Under the pieces are notes generated by a model, which worked only from the letters and a program-made list of their open reading frames with translations, was not told the origin of the DNA and made no database searches. Below, in pieces: positions 14,764-21,594 of a DNA stretch of 21,594 bases. The position numbers were made by a program, and so were the translations under genes. The stretch comes from Acidobacteriota bacterium (GTDB taxonomy: Bacteria; Acidobacteriota; Terriglobia; Terriglobales; Acidobacteriaceae): the NCBI GenBank assembly GCA_021799405.1, contig JAJZAL010000066.1, positions 1-21,594 of the forward strand, in the 5' to 3' direction. Position 1 is the stretch's first letter. Each line of letters opens with the position of its first letter.

Positions 14764-16179
14764 TTACACGATGACACATTGCGCTTTTCGCTGTTGTGCT
14801 TGAAAACTGCCCGGCCTTCCCATACTCACATAAGTAAAGCCGTGCTCCTCCATCTTCTCCGCCTTATAGAGATTGCGGCCATCAATCACGATGGGGAAGC
14901 GGACAACCTGGCTCAGGCGATTCAGATCCATGTTCGCGAACTCTTTCCAATCTGTCAGGATCAATACAGCATCAGCATCTTTGGCCGCCTCGTAGATACT
15001 TGAGGAATAGGTCAGCTTGTCTGTTGGGGGTAGAACTTCGCTGGCTCGTTCTGTGGCGGCTGGATCATAGGCAGTAACTCTGGCACCGCCGGCGAGAAGC
15101 CGCTTGATGACGTCAATGGCGGGCGACTCGCGGATGTCGTCCGTGCCCCCTTTGAAGGAGAGTCCCAGGGCTGCCAGTCGCTTCCCTCTCAGTGTCCAGA
15201 GCGCCGAAAGCACTTTGTTGTAGAAGATATCCTTTTGTGTTTCGTTGATCTTGCACACTTCAGTGAGCAGCTGAAAGTCTACGCCGCGCTCCTCGGCAAC
15301 CCGGCGAAACGCTGCCACATCTTTGGGGAAGCAGGAACCGCCATAGCCCAGCCCGGCACGCAGAAACTTGGGGCCGATGCGGCTGTCCATGCCCATGCCG
15401 GTGGCGATATCTTCAATATCAGCGTCGACCGCCTCCGCCAGGCTTGCCACAGCGTTAATAAAAGAGATCTTCAGCGCCAGAAACGCGTTGGAGGCATGCT
15501 TGATGATCTCTGCGCTTTGCGCCGAGGTGACAAATACTGTTGCCGGATGAGATGTGCTGTGTGTCCCGTTCAATGCACCCGGCTGCGCATAATAACTCCC
15601 TGAGCTAAGTGGCTTATAGATGCGCGAAACGAGCTCAGCAGCGCGTTCGGAATTGGCTCCCACCACGATGCGGTCCGGATGCAGAAAATCTGTTACTGCC
15701 GTTCCTTCGCGAAGAAACTCAGGATTCGAAACCACATCGAAGTTCTCCAGAGGCACGCCATGGCGCTGCAGCACCCGGCGAATCCACTCGTTGGTATAAA
15801 CCGGCACCGTGCTCTTTTCCACGATGACCTTGTAGCCGCGAATTGATCGCGCGATCTCCGATACGACGGCCTCCACATAGGAGAGATCGGCGGCGCCACC
15901 ATCGCCCTGCGGTGTGCCCACGGCAATGAAAACAGCCTCGCTCTGTTCAACGGCCCCATGCAGATCGGTTGTGAAGTCAAGACCGTGGCCCCTGTGTTTG
16001 GCCAGCAATTCCGGCAGATGATGCTCAAAGATCGGCACACCACCTTCGTTCAGGGTCTTCACCTTTGACTCGTCGTTATCCACACACAAGACCCGGTGCC
16101 CCATTTCAGCAAAACACGCTGACGCCACCAGGCCTACATATCCGGAGCCAACTACGCAAATGGAAACAGAATTAGACAT
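14764..16179 (-). CDS. ugd: UDP-glucose 6-dehydrogenase, 471 aa
   Basis: Oxidises UDP-glucose to UDP-glucuronate with two NAD+. The NAD-binding start SICVVGSGYVGLVASACF has the G-x-G-x-x-G at 11-16. IAVGTPQGDGGAADLSYV and VEKSTVPVYT are family blocks. SNPEFLREGTAVTDFLHPDR is the UDP-sugar binding segment. GLGYGGSCFPKD carries the catalytic Cys283. SFKGGTDDIRESPAI starts the C-terminal UDP-binding domain. The protein is slightly longer than the usual 430-450 residues owing to an insertion of about 20 residues near 195-217 (YYAQPGALNGTHSTS) and a short C-terminal tail. AGGAG precedes the ATG by about 12 bases. It lies upstream of the UDP-xylose synthase and probably shares its transcript. Confidence 0.96.
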   Translation of the reverse strand: MSNSVSICVVGSGYVGLVASACFAEMGHRVLCVDNDESKVKTLNEGGVPIFEHHLPELLAKHRGHGLDFTTDLHGAVEQSEAVFIAVGTPQGDGGAADLSYVEAVVSEIARSIRGYKVIVEKSTVPVYTNEWIRRVLQRHGVPLENFDVVSNPEFLREGTAVTDFLHPDRIVVGANSERAAELVSRIYKPLSSGSYYAQPGALNGTHSTSHPATVFVTSAQSAEIIKHASNAFLALKISFINAVASLAEAVDADIEDIATGMGMDSRIGPKFLRAGLGYGGSCFPKDVAAFRRVAEERGVDFQLLTEVCKINETQKDIFYNKVLSALWTLRGKRLAALGLSFKGGTDDIRESPAIDVIKRLLAGGARVTAYDPAATERASEVLPPTDKLTYSSSIYEAAKDADAVLILTDWKEFANMDLNRLSQVVRFPIVIDGRNLYKAEKMEEHGFTYVSMGRPGSFQAQQRKAQCVIV

Positions 16180-16601
16180 GTACCGTTCTCTCTCCTCGTT
16201 ATCTTAAGACTGGCCAAGTGAATATTTCAAACACTCTCACTCTTCAAGCACATTGGACAGCATTTCTTGCAGCTAAGGGTGTTCAGAGTGAGACGAACTT
16301 GCCGGGCTGTCTCTCTCTCGAATTCCCTGTTTCTATCAAATTACCCAAGCGCGATGCCAGGCAGTCGTGGTCCTGTGCAATGTTGAATACCAAATCCCTC
16401 AGGATCCAGTTTATGGCGAAAGTTCAACTCATGAGAAATGGAATCTGCCGAAAAGACAGGCGAAGCAGTTCGCAGTTACGACCTGCAGATTGGGTGAGTT
16501 TGTCTGGAGAGTGAGAGGACGCTTCGGCCGCGGTCTTCCGTGGATGGTTTGAGCAGCGGCTGAGTGGCGAGGTGGGATTCAGGAGGAATGGGTGGAATCG
16601 G
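16180..16601. other. 422-base gene-poor spacer with a possible ugd promoter
   Basis: No convincing gene is seen on either strand. The open frames here are short, lack ribosome binding sites and show no family character. Base composition of the left part (about 16200-16450) is lower in GC than the flanking genes. On the minus strand TTGAAG (16247-16242) and TATTCA (16224-16219), 17 bases apart, could be the ugd promoter, giving a leader of about 35 bases; the match is moderate. No T-tract hairpin is evident after the WecA-like gene that ends at 16602. Confidence 0.4.
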
Positions 16602-18083
16602 TCAGTCACCGTGAGCAGAAGACTCTAGCATCATTTCATCCGAATCATCCGAGGGACTGGTTTCGACATGCATATCCGGCGGTACCATGCGCGACATGGC
16701 TGCAAAGACTGGGAGCTTCGGAACAAGCGCGTGCCGCAGCAGATCAGCGAACGGCGCAATCATATTCGGCTCCGGCCCACCGCCAAAGGAGCGCGTCAGC
16801 CGGACATAATCGGAGTCCGAAATCGGTATCGTGATGTCCCAGGTATTCAGAGGGTTAATGCCGTCCTGCCATTCAAAGGTTCGTCCGGCGAGCACCATCT
16901 GGACATGATGAAACCCCGCACCCTTGCATGCGCCCAAGATGACCTCCCAGCAATCTTCAGGAGTCGGCGCGGCGACCAGTTCTTCATGGTGCATCTGCAA
17001 GGAGACCTGTGAGTTCAACATGCGGCGAAAGGCCCCGTCCAGAAACATCCGCCCGGCAGTGCCGAACTCGACATACCCAAGGTGCTGCACGCCAATCCAG
17101 GTGACGGCGCAGAAGATGATGATGACCATGCCGGCGACGTGCTGATCCATCATCAACAGAGAGGACATGGCGCCGAGTGCGCTGAAGGCGTACAGGATCA
17201 AAGCTACTCTGCGCGGGGTCAGCCCGCGGTCGAGCAGACGGTGATGGATGTGGCCACGGTCGGCGGTGAAGACCGGCTGACGGCGCAGAAACCGTCTCGC
17301 GATTGCCAGAGAGGTGTCCAGCAGCGGGATTGCAAGAGCCATCAATGGCGCCGTCATCCCGAGGATGGTAGCGGCTTTCTCGCTCCAGAGGACTCCATAA
17401 CAGCCCAGCAGGAATCCGATGAACAAGCTGCCGCAATCGCCCAGAAAGATCGTGGCCGGATTGAAGTTATAGCGCAGGAATCCAAGCAAGCATCCAGCCA
17501 GCGGGGCGGTCGCTAATGCGAGCGCAATGTTGTTCTCCAACAGGGCCGCAAACAGAGTTGTGCAAGCCGCGAATAAACCTACGCCTGTCGCGAGTCCGTC
17601 AACACCATCGATCAGGTTCACGGCGTTCGTACAGGCGACCAGCCACAGGACCGTCAAAGGAAGCTGAAACCAGATGGCGAGATGAAATCCTGCGAAATCC
17701 TGTACTCGGACGCCGACCCAAAATGCCAACAGCGCAGAACCAACCTCACCAGTAAGCTTCTGCCAGGGTTTGAGACCCCAGATGTCGTCGATGAAGCCTG
17801 TTGCAAAAATGATCAGAGCGGCCGGGGCAAGGCGCGTCACAAATTGGAAACCATGCCAAATCTTTACGTCAGCCTGGGAGTGCGCCAGCAGGACGCAACC
17901 GTACGCAGCAGAATATGCCAGGAGGATTGCCACGCCTCCGACTCGCGGGATGGGATGAGGGTGCGGCTTGCGATCGTTCGGATGATCGACTATACCGAGG
18001 CGATGAAAGGTATTCCGCACGACGGGCGTGATCAGCAGAGACAACAGGAAAGAAATAGCCGCGAGGAATGCCAGAGAATACAT
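16602..18083 (-). CDS. WecA/MraY-family polyprenyl-phosphate sugar-1-phosphate transferase with long cytoplasmic tail, 493 aa
   Basis: Polytopic membrane enzyme that moves a HexNAc-1-phosphate (by analogy with WecA and TagO, GlcNAc-1-P) from UDP-sugar to undecaprenyl phosphate, the first step of surface polysaccharide synthesis. All diagnostic motifs are intact: VDHPNDRKPHPHPIPRVGG (32-50), FIDDIWGLKPWQK with Asp99-Asp100, NAVNLIDGVDGLATG with Asp159 and Asp162, FLGDCGS with Asp216, and RGHIHHRLLDRG (276-287). Multiple hydrophobic helices fill the first 330 residues. Residues from about 340 to 493 form a soluble extension (GRMFLDGAFRRML...TFEWQDG...WDITIPISDSDYVRL) not present in E. coli WecA but shared with the paralogue just upstream. 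An acidic Ser/Asp-rich tail ends the protein. The spacing to that paralogue is 10 bases, so the two are co-transcribed. Confidence 0.92.
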   Translation of the reverse strand: MYSLAFLAAISFLLSLLITPVVRNTFHRLGIVDHPNDRKPHPHPIPRVGGVAILLAYSAAYGCVLLAHSQADVKIWHGFQFVTRLAPAALIIFATGFIDDIWGLKPWQKLTGEVGSALLAFWVGVRVQDFAGFHLAIWFQLPLTVLWLVACTNAVNLIDGVDGLATGVGLFAACTTLFAALLENNIALALATAPLAGCLLGFLRYNFNPATIFLGDCGSLFIGFLLGCYGVLWSEKAATILGMTAPLMALAIPLLDTSLAIARRFLRRQPVFTADRGHIHHRLLDRGLTPRRVALILYAFSALGAMSSLLMMDQHVAGMVIIIFCAVTWIGVQHLGYVEFGTAGRMFLDGAFRRMLNSQVSLQMHHEELVAAPTPEDCWEVILGACKGAGFHHVQMVLAGRTFEWQDGINPLNTWDITIPISDSDYVRLTRSFGGGPEPNMIAPFADLLRHALVPKLPVFAAMSRMVPPDMHVETSPSDDSDEMMLESSAHGD

Positions 18084-18093
18084 GATTGTCCCC

Positions 18094-19464
18094 CTAATTT
18101 AGTCTGCGGCGGTACGAGAGGAAGATGCCGCGCTTTGCTCTGAGGCTCCTGCGAAGGAGGTCGACGAACGGGGCGAAGCCGTTGGCATGCGTACCCGTGC
18201 CAAACGTGCGGCTGAGACGGATGCAATCAAAGTCAGCGATAGGGACACTGACCTCCCAGGAACCGAAGGATGGCGTGTTGCGGTACCACTCGAACGTCAG
18301 GCCAGCTATTGAGAGTTGCGCCCCGTGGAATCCGAATTCGTTCAGGCCCTGTTCGACGATCGCCCAATACTCTTCAGGAGTGGAGGCGGCCTTGAGACGG
18401 TCCTCATAGGAACTGAGGTGGATCTCGGCGTCCAGTTGGCGAAGGAAAGCTCCTTCCAGAAACATCCGTCCCGCTACATTGAACTCAACGCAACCGAGAT
18501 GCCGAATCCATATCCAGGCAGCTCCGCAGAACACAACGATCGCCATCCACGGGCTTCGACTGTGAAGGATGAGCACGGAAACGATTGCGGCGATCACGGA
18601 ATACACATAGAGAACAAACGTCGCTCTATGCGGCGCAAGGCCGCGATTCAGCAACCGGTGGTAGATGTGGGACGTATCGGCTGCTCCAAGCGGCTGGCGC
18701 CGGAGGAAACGGCGCAGAACAACGAACACGGCGTCGAACATGGGAATCGAAAGGACCAGCAGCGGCACCGTCAGGCCGAGGACCGTTTCAGATTTCTGGC
18801 TCCAGAGAATGCTATAGCAGCCAAGCATAAAACCGATGAGCAGGCTGCCGGACTCGCCGAGAAGAATCGTGGTGGGACTAAAGTTATACGGGAGGAACCC
18901 CAGGATGCTTCCAGCGATCGGGATCGCAGCGGCCGCGAGGACGAGGTTGTTTTGGAGCAAAGCAACGACGAAGGTTGTACAGACCGCAAACAGGCCGACT
19001 CCAGATGCCAAACCGTCCATGCCACTGATGAAATTGAAGGCTGAAGAGCAGACTACGATCCATACGACGGAAAGCGGCAGGCCCCAGTTGCCGATCGAAG
19101 ATTCGGCAGCTGACTGAATCTGCACTCCGGCCCGGTAGGCAAGGCAGGCCGCGATCGTCAGGACAATGAGTTTGTGCCATGGCTCAATTTGCTTCAGATC
19201 GTCAATCAAGCCGATGGCAAAAACGAGTAGCGCGGCGCCGAACAGTTGCAATAGGAAGCCCCTCGATGCCCACATTACATCGCTACCCGCCGGACGCACG
19301 GCGATCTCCAGGCCATAGCCAAGAAGACATGCCAGCGCGATCGGTACGCCGCCGATTCTCGGGACTGCACAGGCTGGCTTCTTACCAAACCAATTTCTAA
19401 CGGCCGGCGTCAGAATCAGCGAGAGCAGGAATGTTATCGTGCCCAAAGAAAACAGTGCGTGCAT
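18094..19464 (-). CDS. Degenerate WecA/MraY-family paralogue, 456 aa, altered active-site motifs
   Basis: Clearly homologous along its whole length to the next gene (topology, FLLSLILTPAVRN, NNLVLAAAAIPIAG, FLRRQPLGAADTSHI and the C-terminal GRMFLEGAFLRQLD...TFEWYRN extension). Conserved catalytic positions are changed: the cytoplasmic D-x-P-x-x-R-K-x-H motif is shortened to GKKPACAVPRIGG, N-L-I-D-G-V-D-G reads NFISGMDG (Ser147 for Asp), G-D-C-G-S reads GESGS (Glu204 for Asp) and H-I-H-H reads HIYH (Tyr268). The first Asp pair (IDD, Asp88-Asp89) and Asp150 remain. The reading frame is intact and membrane helices are preserved, so it is a maintained protein, not a decayed gene. It may be inactive and regulatory, form a heterodimer with its neighbour, or use a different substrate. 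Its start overlaps the upstream GT4 gene by 68 bases. Confidence 0.85.
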   Translation of the reverse strand: MHALFSLGTITFLLSLILTPAVRNWFGKKPACAVPRIGGVPIALACLLGYGLEIAVRPAGSDVMWASRGFLLQLFGAALLVFAIGLIDDLKQIEPWHKLIVLTIAACLAYRAGVQIQSAAESSIGNWGLPLSVVWIVVCSSAFNFISGMDGLASGVGLFAVCTTFVVALLQNNLVLAAAAIPIAGSILGFLPYNFSPTTILLGESGSLLIGFMLGCYSILWSQKSETVLGLTVPLLVLSIPMFDAVFVVLRRFLRRQPLGAADTSHIYHRLLNRGLAPHRATFVLYVYSVIAAIVSVLILHSRSPWMAIVVFCGAAWIWIRHLGCVEFNVAGRMFLEGAFLRQLDAEIHLSSYEDRLKAASTPEEYWAIVEQGLNEFGFHGAQLSIAGLTFEWYRNTPSFGSWEVSVPIADFDCIRLSRTFGTGTHANGFAPFVDLLRRSLRAKRGIFLSYRRRLN

Positions 19465-20626
19465 CGGTTTGTCTCAGACCAAGAATGTTGATGATGCGTT
19501 GAACTCCAATTGGGAGGTCATAATGCTGCTCGAATGCCTCGCGGCCTCTTCTCCCGGCATTTCGAACCGCTTCACGGTCCGATTCAAGGAGTCCCAGCAG
19601 ATGAATTAAACCGTCAACGTCACCGGGGTCGATGCGCCAGCCGCAGCCATAGCGCCTGATGTTTTGAGCTGGCGTGGTATCAGAGGGACCAATGTACAGG
19701 ACCGGACGGCCGGCAGCCATGATTCCATATGTCTTGCTCGGCACCAGAGAGCCGCATGTCTGCGGCAACTGTGTGACGAGGCCGACGTGCCCTTGGGCAA
19801 GACTCGATCCCAGTTCGCTCCGGGAGCAGTACGGATGGAAGTCGACGTTTTTGATGCCATGCTTCTGGCAGTAGTTCTTGAGGTATTCACGGCGAGCGCC
19901 GCCGCCGGAAAAGACAAAGTGGAAGCGCGAATCGTTGCGCAGACGATCCATGGCGCCGGCGATGGTGTCCACATCATGGGCAAGGCCGAGGGTGCCCGAA
20001 TAGTGCACGACGAACGGTCCTTCCGGGAAGGACTGTGGAGTAATTTCGCTTCCATCGGCCCAGTTTTCAGCTACGAAAATCTTGTCCTCGGGAATGCCTC
20101 GTGCGATCAGACGAGCTTTCATATCGTCGCCCAGAACGATGATACCGTCGGCATTGCGGCGCGACCAATCGGCGAGGAGACCAATGATGCCAGTCAGCAT
20201 TGAATCGCGGCGGAGGACTTCCAGATCGATGGCGATGTCCGGGTAGAGATCCATCTCCCAGATGTAGTGCTGGCAGCCGCGCATCAGTTTAATCATGCGC
20301 CCCAGCACCGAAATCAGTGGCGGAGTGGTCAAAGTGAGAACGATGTCCGGGCGCTTGATACGGTAGCTATTCCAGACTGCCCCGGCAAGGAATGAGCCGT
20401 AGGATAGCAGACGATGCAACGGGCTCCTGGAGAACGAGACAAAACTCGTGCGGAGTATACGTGCCGGAGGTCGTAGAGTTGTATCCTGAACTCCATAATT
20501 AACCCCACCACAGATAGCGGTTGCTTGACCCTGCTCAGCGGCGATGGCTCGGCTTAGATCCGACAGCAGCTGCCCCGTCGCAGCGGTATCAGGCCAAAAG
20601 AATTGATTGAGGAAGGTAATTTGCAT
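19397..20626 (-). CDS. WbuB/WcaI-like GT4-family glycosyltransferase, 409 aa
   Basis: The protein starts MQITFLNQFFWPDTAATGQL, a typical start of WbuB-like GT4 enzymes that recognise lipid-linked or surface glycans. It continues with IVLTLTTPPLISVLG (95-109) and YIWEMDLYPDIAID (121-134), both usual in this subgroup, and HYSGTLGLAHDVDTIA at the beginning of the donor domain. CGSLVPSKTYGIMAAGRPVL (291-310) occupies the donor-site position, with the SK-x-Y-G-x-M pattern that replaces the standard E-x7-E. The frame stays open to 20704, but ATG 20626 has GAGG 6 bases upstream and matches the family start. It precedes the two WecA-like genes and overlaps the first, so it probably adds the second sugar to the polyprenyl-linked intermediate made by their products. 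The last 25 residues run into the neighbouring gene and may be non-homologous. Confidence 0.9.
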   Translation of the reverse strand: MQITFLNQFFWPDTAATGQLLSDLSRAIAAEQGQATAICGGVNYGVQDTTLRPPARILRTSFVSFSRSPLHRLLSYGSFLAGAVWNSYRIKRPDIVLTLTTPPLISVLGRMIKLMRGCQHYIWEMDLYPDIAIDLEVLRRDSMLTGIIGLLADWSRRNADGIIVLGDDMKARLIARGIPEDKIFVAENWADGSEITPQSFPEGPFVVHYSGTLGLAHDVDTIAGAMDRLRNDSRFHFVFSGGGARREYLKNYCQKHGIKNVDFHPYCSRSELGSSLAQGHVGLVTQLPQTCGSLVPSKTYGIMAAGRPVLYIGPSDTTPAQNIRRYGCGWRIDPGDVDGLIHLLGLLESDREAVRNAGRRGREAFEQHYDLPIGVQRIINILGLRQTDARTVFFGHDNIPALADSDAGR

Positions 20627-20802
20627 TTGATGCCTCGTCCGGCTGTGACCTGCGTTTCGGTGACGAAGGAAGAATCCTGAAGATAGATCAGGCTTCCTTC
20701 CCAAATAGCCGCGTACGGGGGCGCTTCACCGGATGTAAGCGCGCTGCGTTAACAAGTGAACTTTAGAGATCATCTTGCGATGTTGATCGCGATGCGTTCA
20801 AA

Positions 20803-20833
20803 GCGAAAGAGCGCTATGCCACAGCGCTTTCGC
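20803..20833 (-). terminator. Hairpin at the stop codon of the carbamoyltransferase remnant
   Basis: On the minus strand GCGAA-AGCGCT pairs with AGCGCT-(CT)-TTCGC: 11 base pairs with a 2-base bulge and a 7-base loop that includes part of the stop codon. The stem is strong but the bases after it are TTTGAACG rather than a T-tract, so termination is only possible. It may be the former terminator of the carbamoyltransferase gene. Confidence 0.35.
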
Positions 20834-21175
20834 ACCGTCGAATGAGTATTTTGCCAAGGACAAGAACATCCATCTTCGTGCGCAGGAAGCACTCAAGCGC
20901 TTCCTTTGGCTCGCAAACTACGGGCTCATTCTCATTGAACGACGTGTTGAGCACCATAGGCACACCGGTGATATCGCGGAAGGATTCAATGAGGCGATAG
21001 TAGAGCGGATTGGTATGGCGGTAGACGGTCTGCAGACGTCCTGATCCGTCGACGTGGGTGACTGCGGGATCTGCGGCCGCTTTTGCTCGCGAATCTAGAA
21101 TACCTGCATCATGAAAGGAACGGCGTCGTCTTCTTCGATGCGCTCCACTTCGCCTGCATCGAGCCGGAACCAATC
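20814..21175 (-). pseudogene. C-terminal remnant of a NodU/CmcH-family carbamoyltransferase, frameshifted
   Basis: Intact family members are about 550-600 residues and carbamoylate sugar hydroxyls. Here only about 120 residues remain, in two frames. Codons at 21175-21098 read DWFRLDAGEVERIEEDDAVP then FMMQVF, matching the segment before the last conserved block, then hit TAG. From about 21097 homology continues in another frame: PAVTHVDGSGRLQTVYRH, NPLYYRLIESFRDITGVPMV, LNTSFNENEPVVCEPKEAL and CFLRTKMDVLVLG, ending at the stop at 20814. The whole N-terminal catalytic region is missing, replaced after 52 bases by the end of a methyltransferase gene. A GTG at 21179 could translate the second frame as a 121-residue product with an unrelated Arg-rich start; I doubt it is functional. 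Confidence 0.8.
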
Positions 21176-21227
21176 TCACAGATAATTCTTCTGTGTTGCA
21201 TCTGCACTCAACGCCCTTTTTCCCCGG

Positions 21228-21594
21228 CTACCGCACCTCGCTGGTGCAGAATAGGCTGTCGGCGCACCAGCGCAGAGGATACACGCACTGACTCATCCTC
21301 CGCAGTAACTCCGACGCGATCAATACCACCCTTCCGATACCCGACAACCGTCGATAATCAGACCATTGCAGACCAAGGCCAAGAAAGCAATCCGCATCAA
21401 GCCGCGTCGGACCGACGATTGCCGAATATGTTCTTGATAATTCGCCAGGGGTCCAATATCGCACCTCGAACCCGTGCGGCTCGCGGAAGCGGCGCCGAGC
21501 CATATGATAGAAGCTTCGAACACCTAGCGCATTCGCCATCTGAACGCGGATTGTTCCGCCCTTCTTGACGACTCGCGCCACCTCAGAGAGGGAC
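21228..21594 (-). CDS. SAM-dependent methyltransferase, C-terminal part (gene runs off the right edge)
   Basis: The frame is open from the window edge: SLSEVARVVKKGGTIRVQMA is the post-motif segment of class I methyltransferases (E-x-x-R-V-x-K-x-G-G), followed by NALGVRSFYHMARRRF and a GFEVRYWTPGELSRTYSAIV region typical of small-molecule or glycan methyltransferases in polysaccharide loci. The SAM-binding motif I would lie outside the window. About 121 residues are visible before TAG at 21228-21230. The last 20 residues, rich in Cys and Arg, may be read-through sequence created where the deletion joined this gene to the carbamoyltransferase remnant. Substrate unknown. Confidence 0.7.
   Translation of the reverse strand, partial: SLSEVARVVKKGGTIRVQMANALGVRSFYHMARRRFREPHGFEVRYWTPGELSRTYSAIVGPTRLDADCFLGLGLQWSDYRRLSGIGRVVLIASELLRRMSQCVYPLRWCADSLFCTSEVR

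Noticed and set aside
14764..14775. UDP-glucose dehydrogenase ends in Cys-Val-Ile-Val, like a CaaX prenylation box
   Set aside because: Protein prenyltransferases for CaaX boxes are not expected in a bacterium like this, and the tail after the last conserved segment is variable in this family. Most likely chance.
16218..16552. Plus-strand open frames in the spacer upstream of ugd
   Set aside because: No ribosome binding site, no recognisable motif, and composition unlike coding sequence in this window.
1..21594. Search by eye for tRNA, rRNA, CRISPR repeats, transposases and integrases
   Set aside because: None found. The rearranged right end and the low-GC segment suggest past exchange but no mobile element is visible in the window.

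Overview
The window is 21.6 kb of GC-rich bacterial DNA, densely coded. It holds a short acyl-CoA catabolic block followed by about 18 kb of cell-surface polysaccharide and glycosyltransferase genes. There is no rRNA, tRNA, phage gene, transposase or CRISPR array to fix the taxon. GC-rich codon use, Tat-type small Cys-rich proteins, tandem redoxin proteins, bacterial GT10 and Anp1-type glycosyltransferases and WecA-like proteins with long cytoplasmic tails would fit an Acidobacteriota (Bryobacter/Solibacter-like) genome. That placement is inference only.

Region 1 (1-2793): a CoA-transferase (partial, runs off the left edge) and an enoyl-CoA hydratase/isomerase lie on the minus strand, downstream of a broken short-chain dehydrogenase. 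A TetR regulator is divergent. A perfect 7+2+7 palindrome between the SDR start and tetR is the likely operator. An intrinsic terminator sits between the SDR remnant and the hydratase gene.

Region 2 (3045-5849, minus): FkbM methyltransferase, then a GT4, then a GT10 fucosyltransferase-like gene, tightly coupled. Region 3 (5894-13565, plus) diverges from it: a membrane-anchored protein with two thioredoxin-like domains, a 91-residue Tat-signal Cys-rich peptide with a very strong ribosome binding site, a GT2, a 977-residue three-part fusion (helical N-terminus plus GT9-like, HEAT, Anp1/GT62-like), a GT4, a small unknown ORF, and a GT-A glycosyltransferase of visibly lower GC. Several junctions are 4-base stop/start overlaps, so this is probably one translationally coupled operon.

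Region 4 (13733-16179, minus): UDP-glucuronate decarboxylase and UDP-glucose 6-dehydrogenase, which together make UDP-xylose from UDP-glucose. Region 5 (16602-20626, minus): a WbuB-like GT4, then two paralogous polyprenyl-phosphate sugar-1-phosphate transferases in tandem. The downstream copy is canonical. The upstream copy has lost several catalytic or conserved residues. Region 6 (20814-21594, minus): a frameshifted, N-terminally truncated NodU/CmcH-type carbamoyltransferase remnant and the C-terminus of a SAM methyltransferase running off the right edge.

Regions 2-6 read as a mosaic exopolysaccharide/O-antigen-type locus: nucleotide sugar supply (UDP-xylose), lipid-linked initiation (WecA-like), chain assembly (at least seven glycosyltransferase domains in regions 2 and 3 plus WbuB-like), and decoration (FkbM methylation, fucosylation, formerly carbamoylation). 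The two points most worth following are the redoxin/Cys-rich Tat peptide pair embedded in the glycosyltransferase operon, and the degenerate WecA-like paralogue beside an intact copy.
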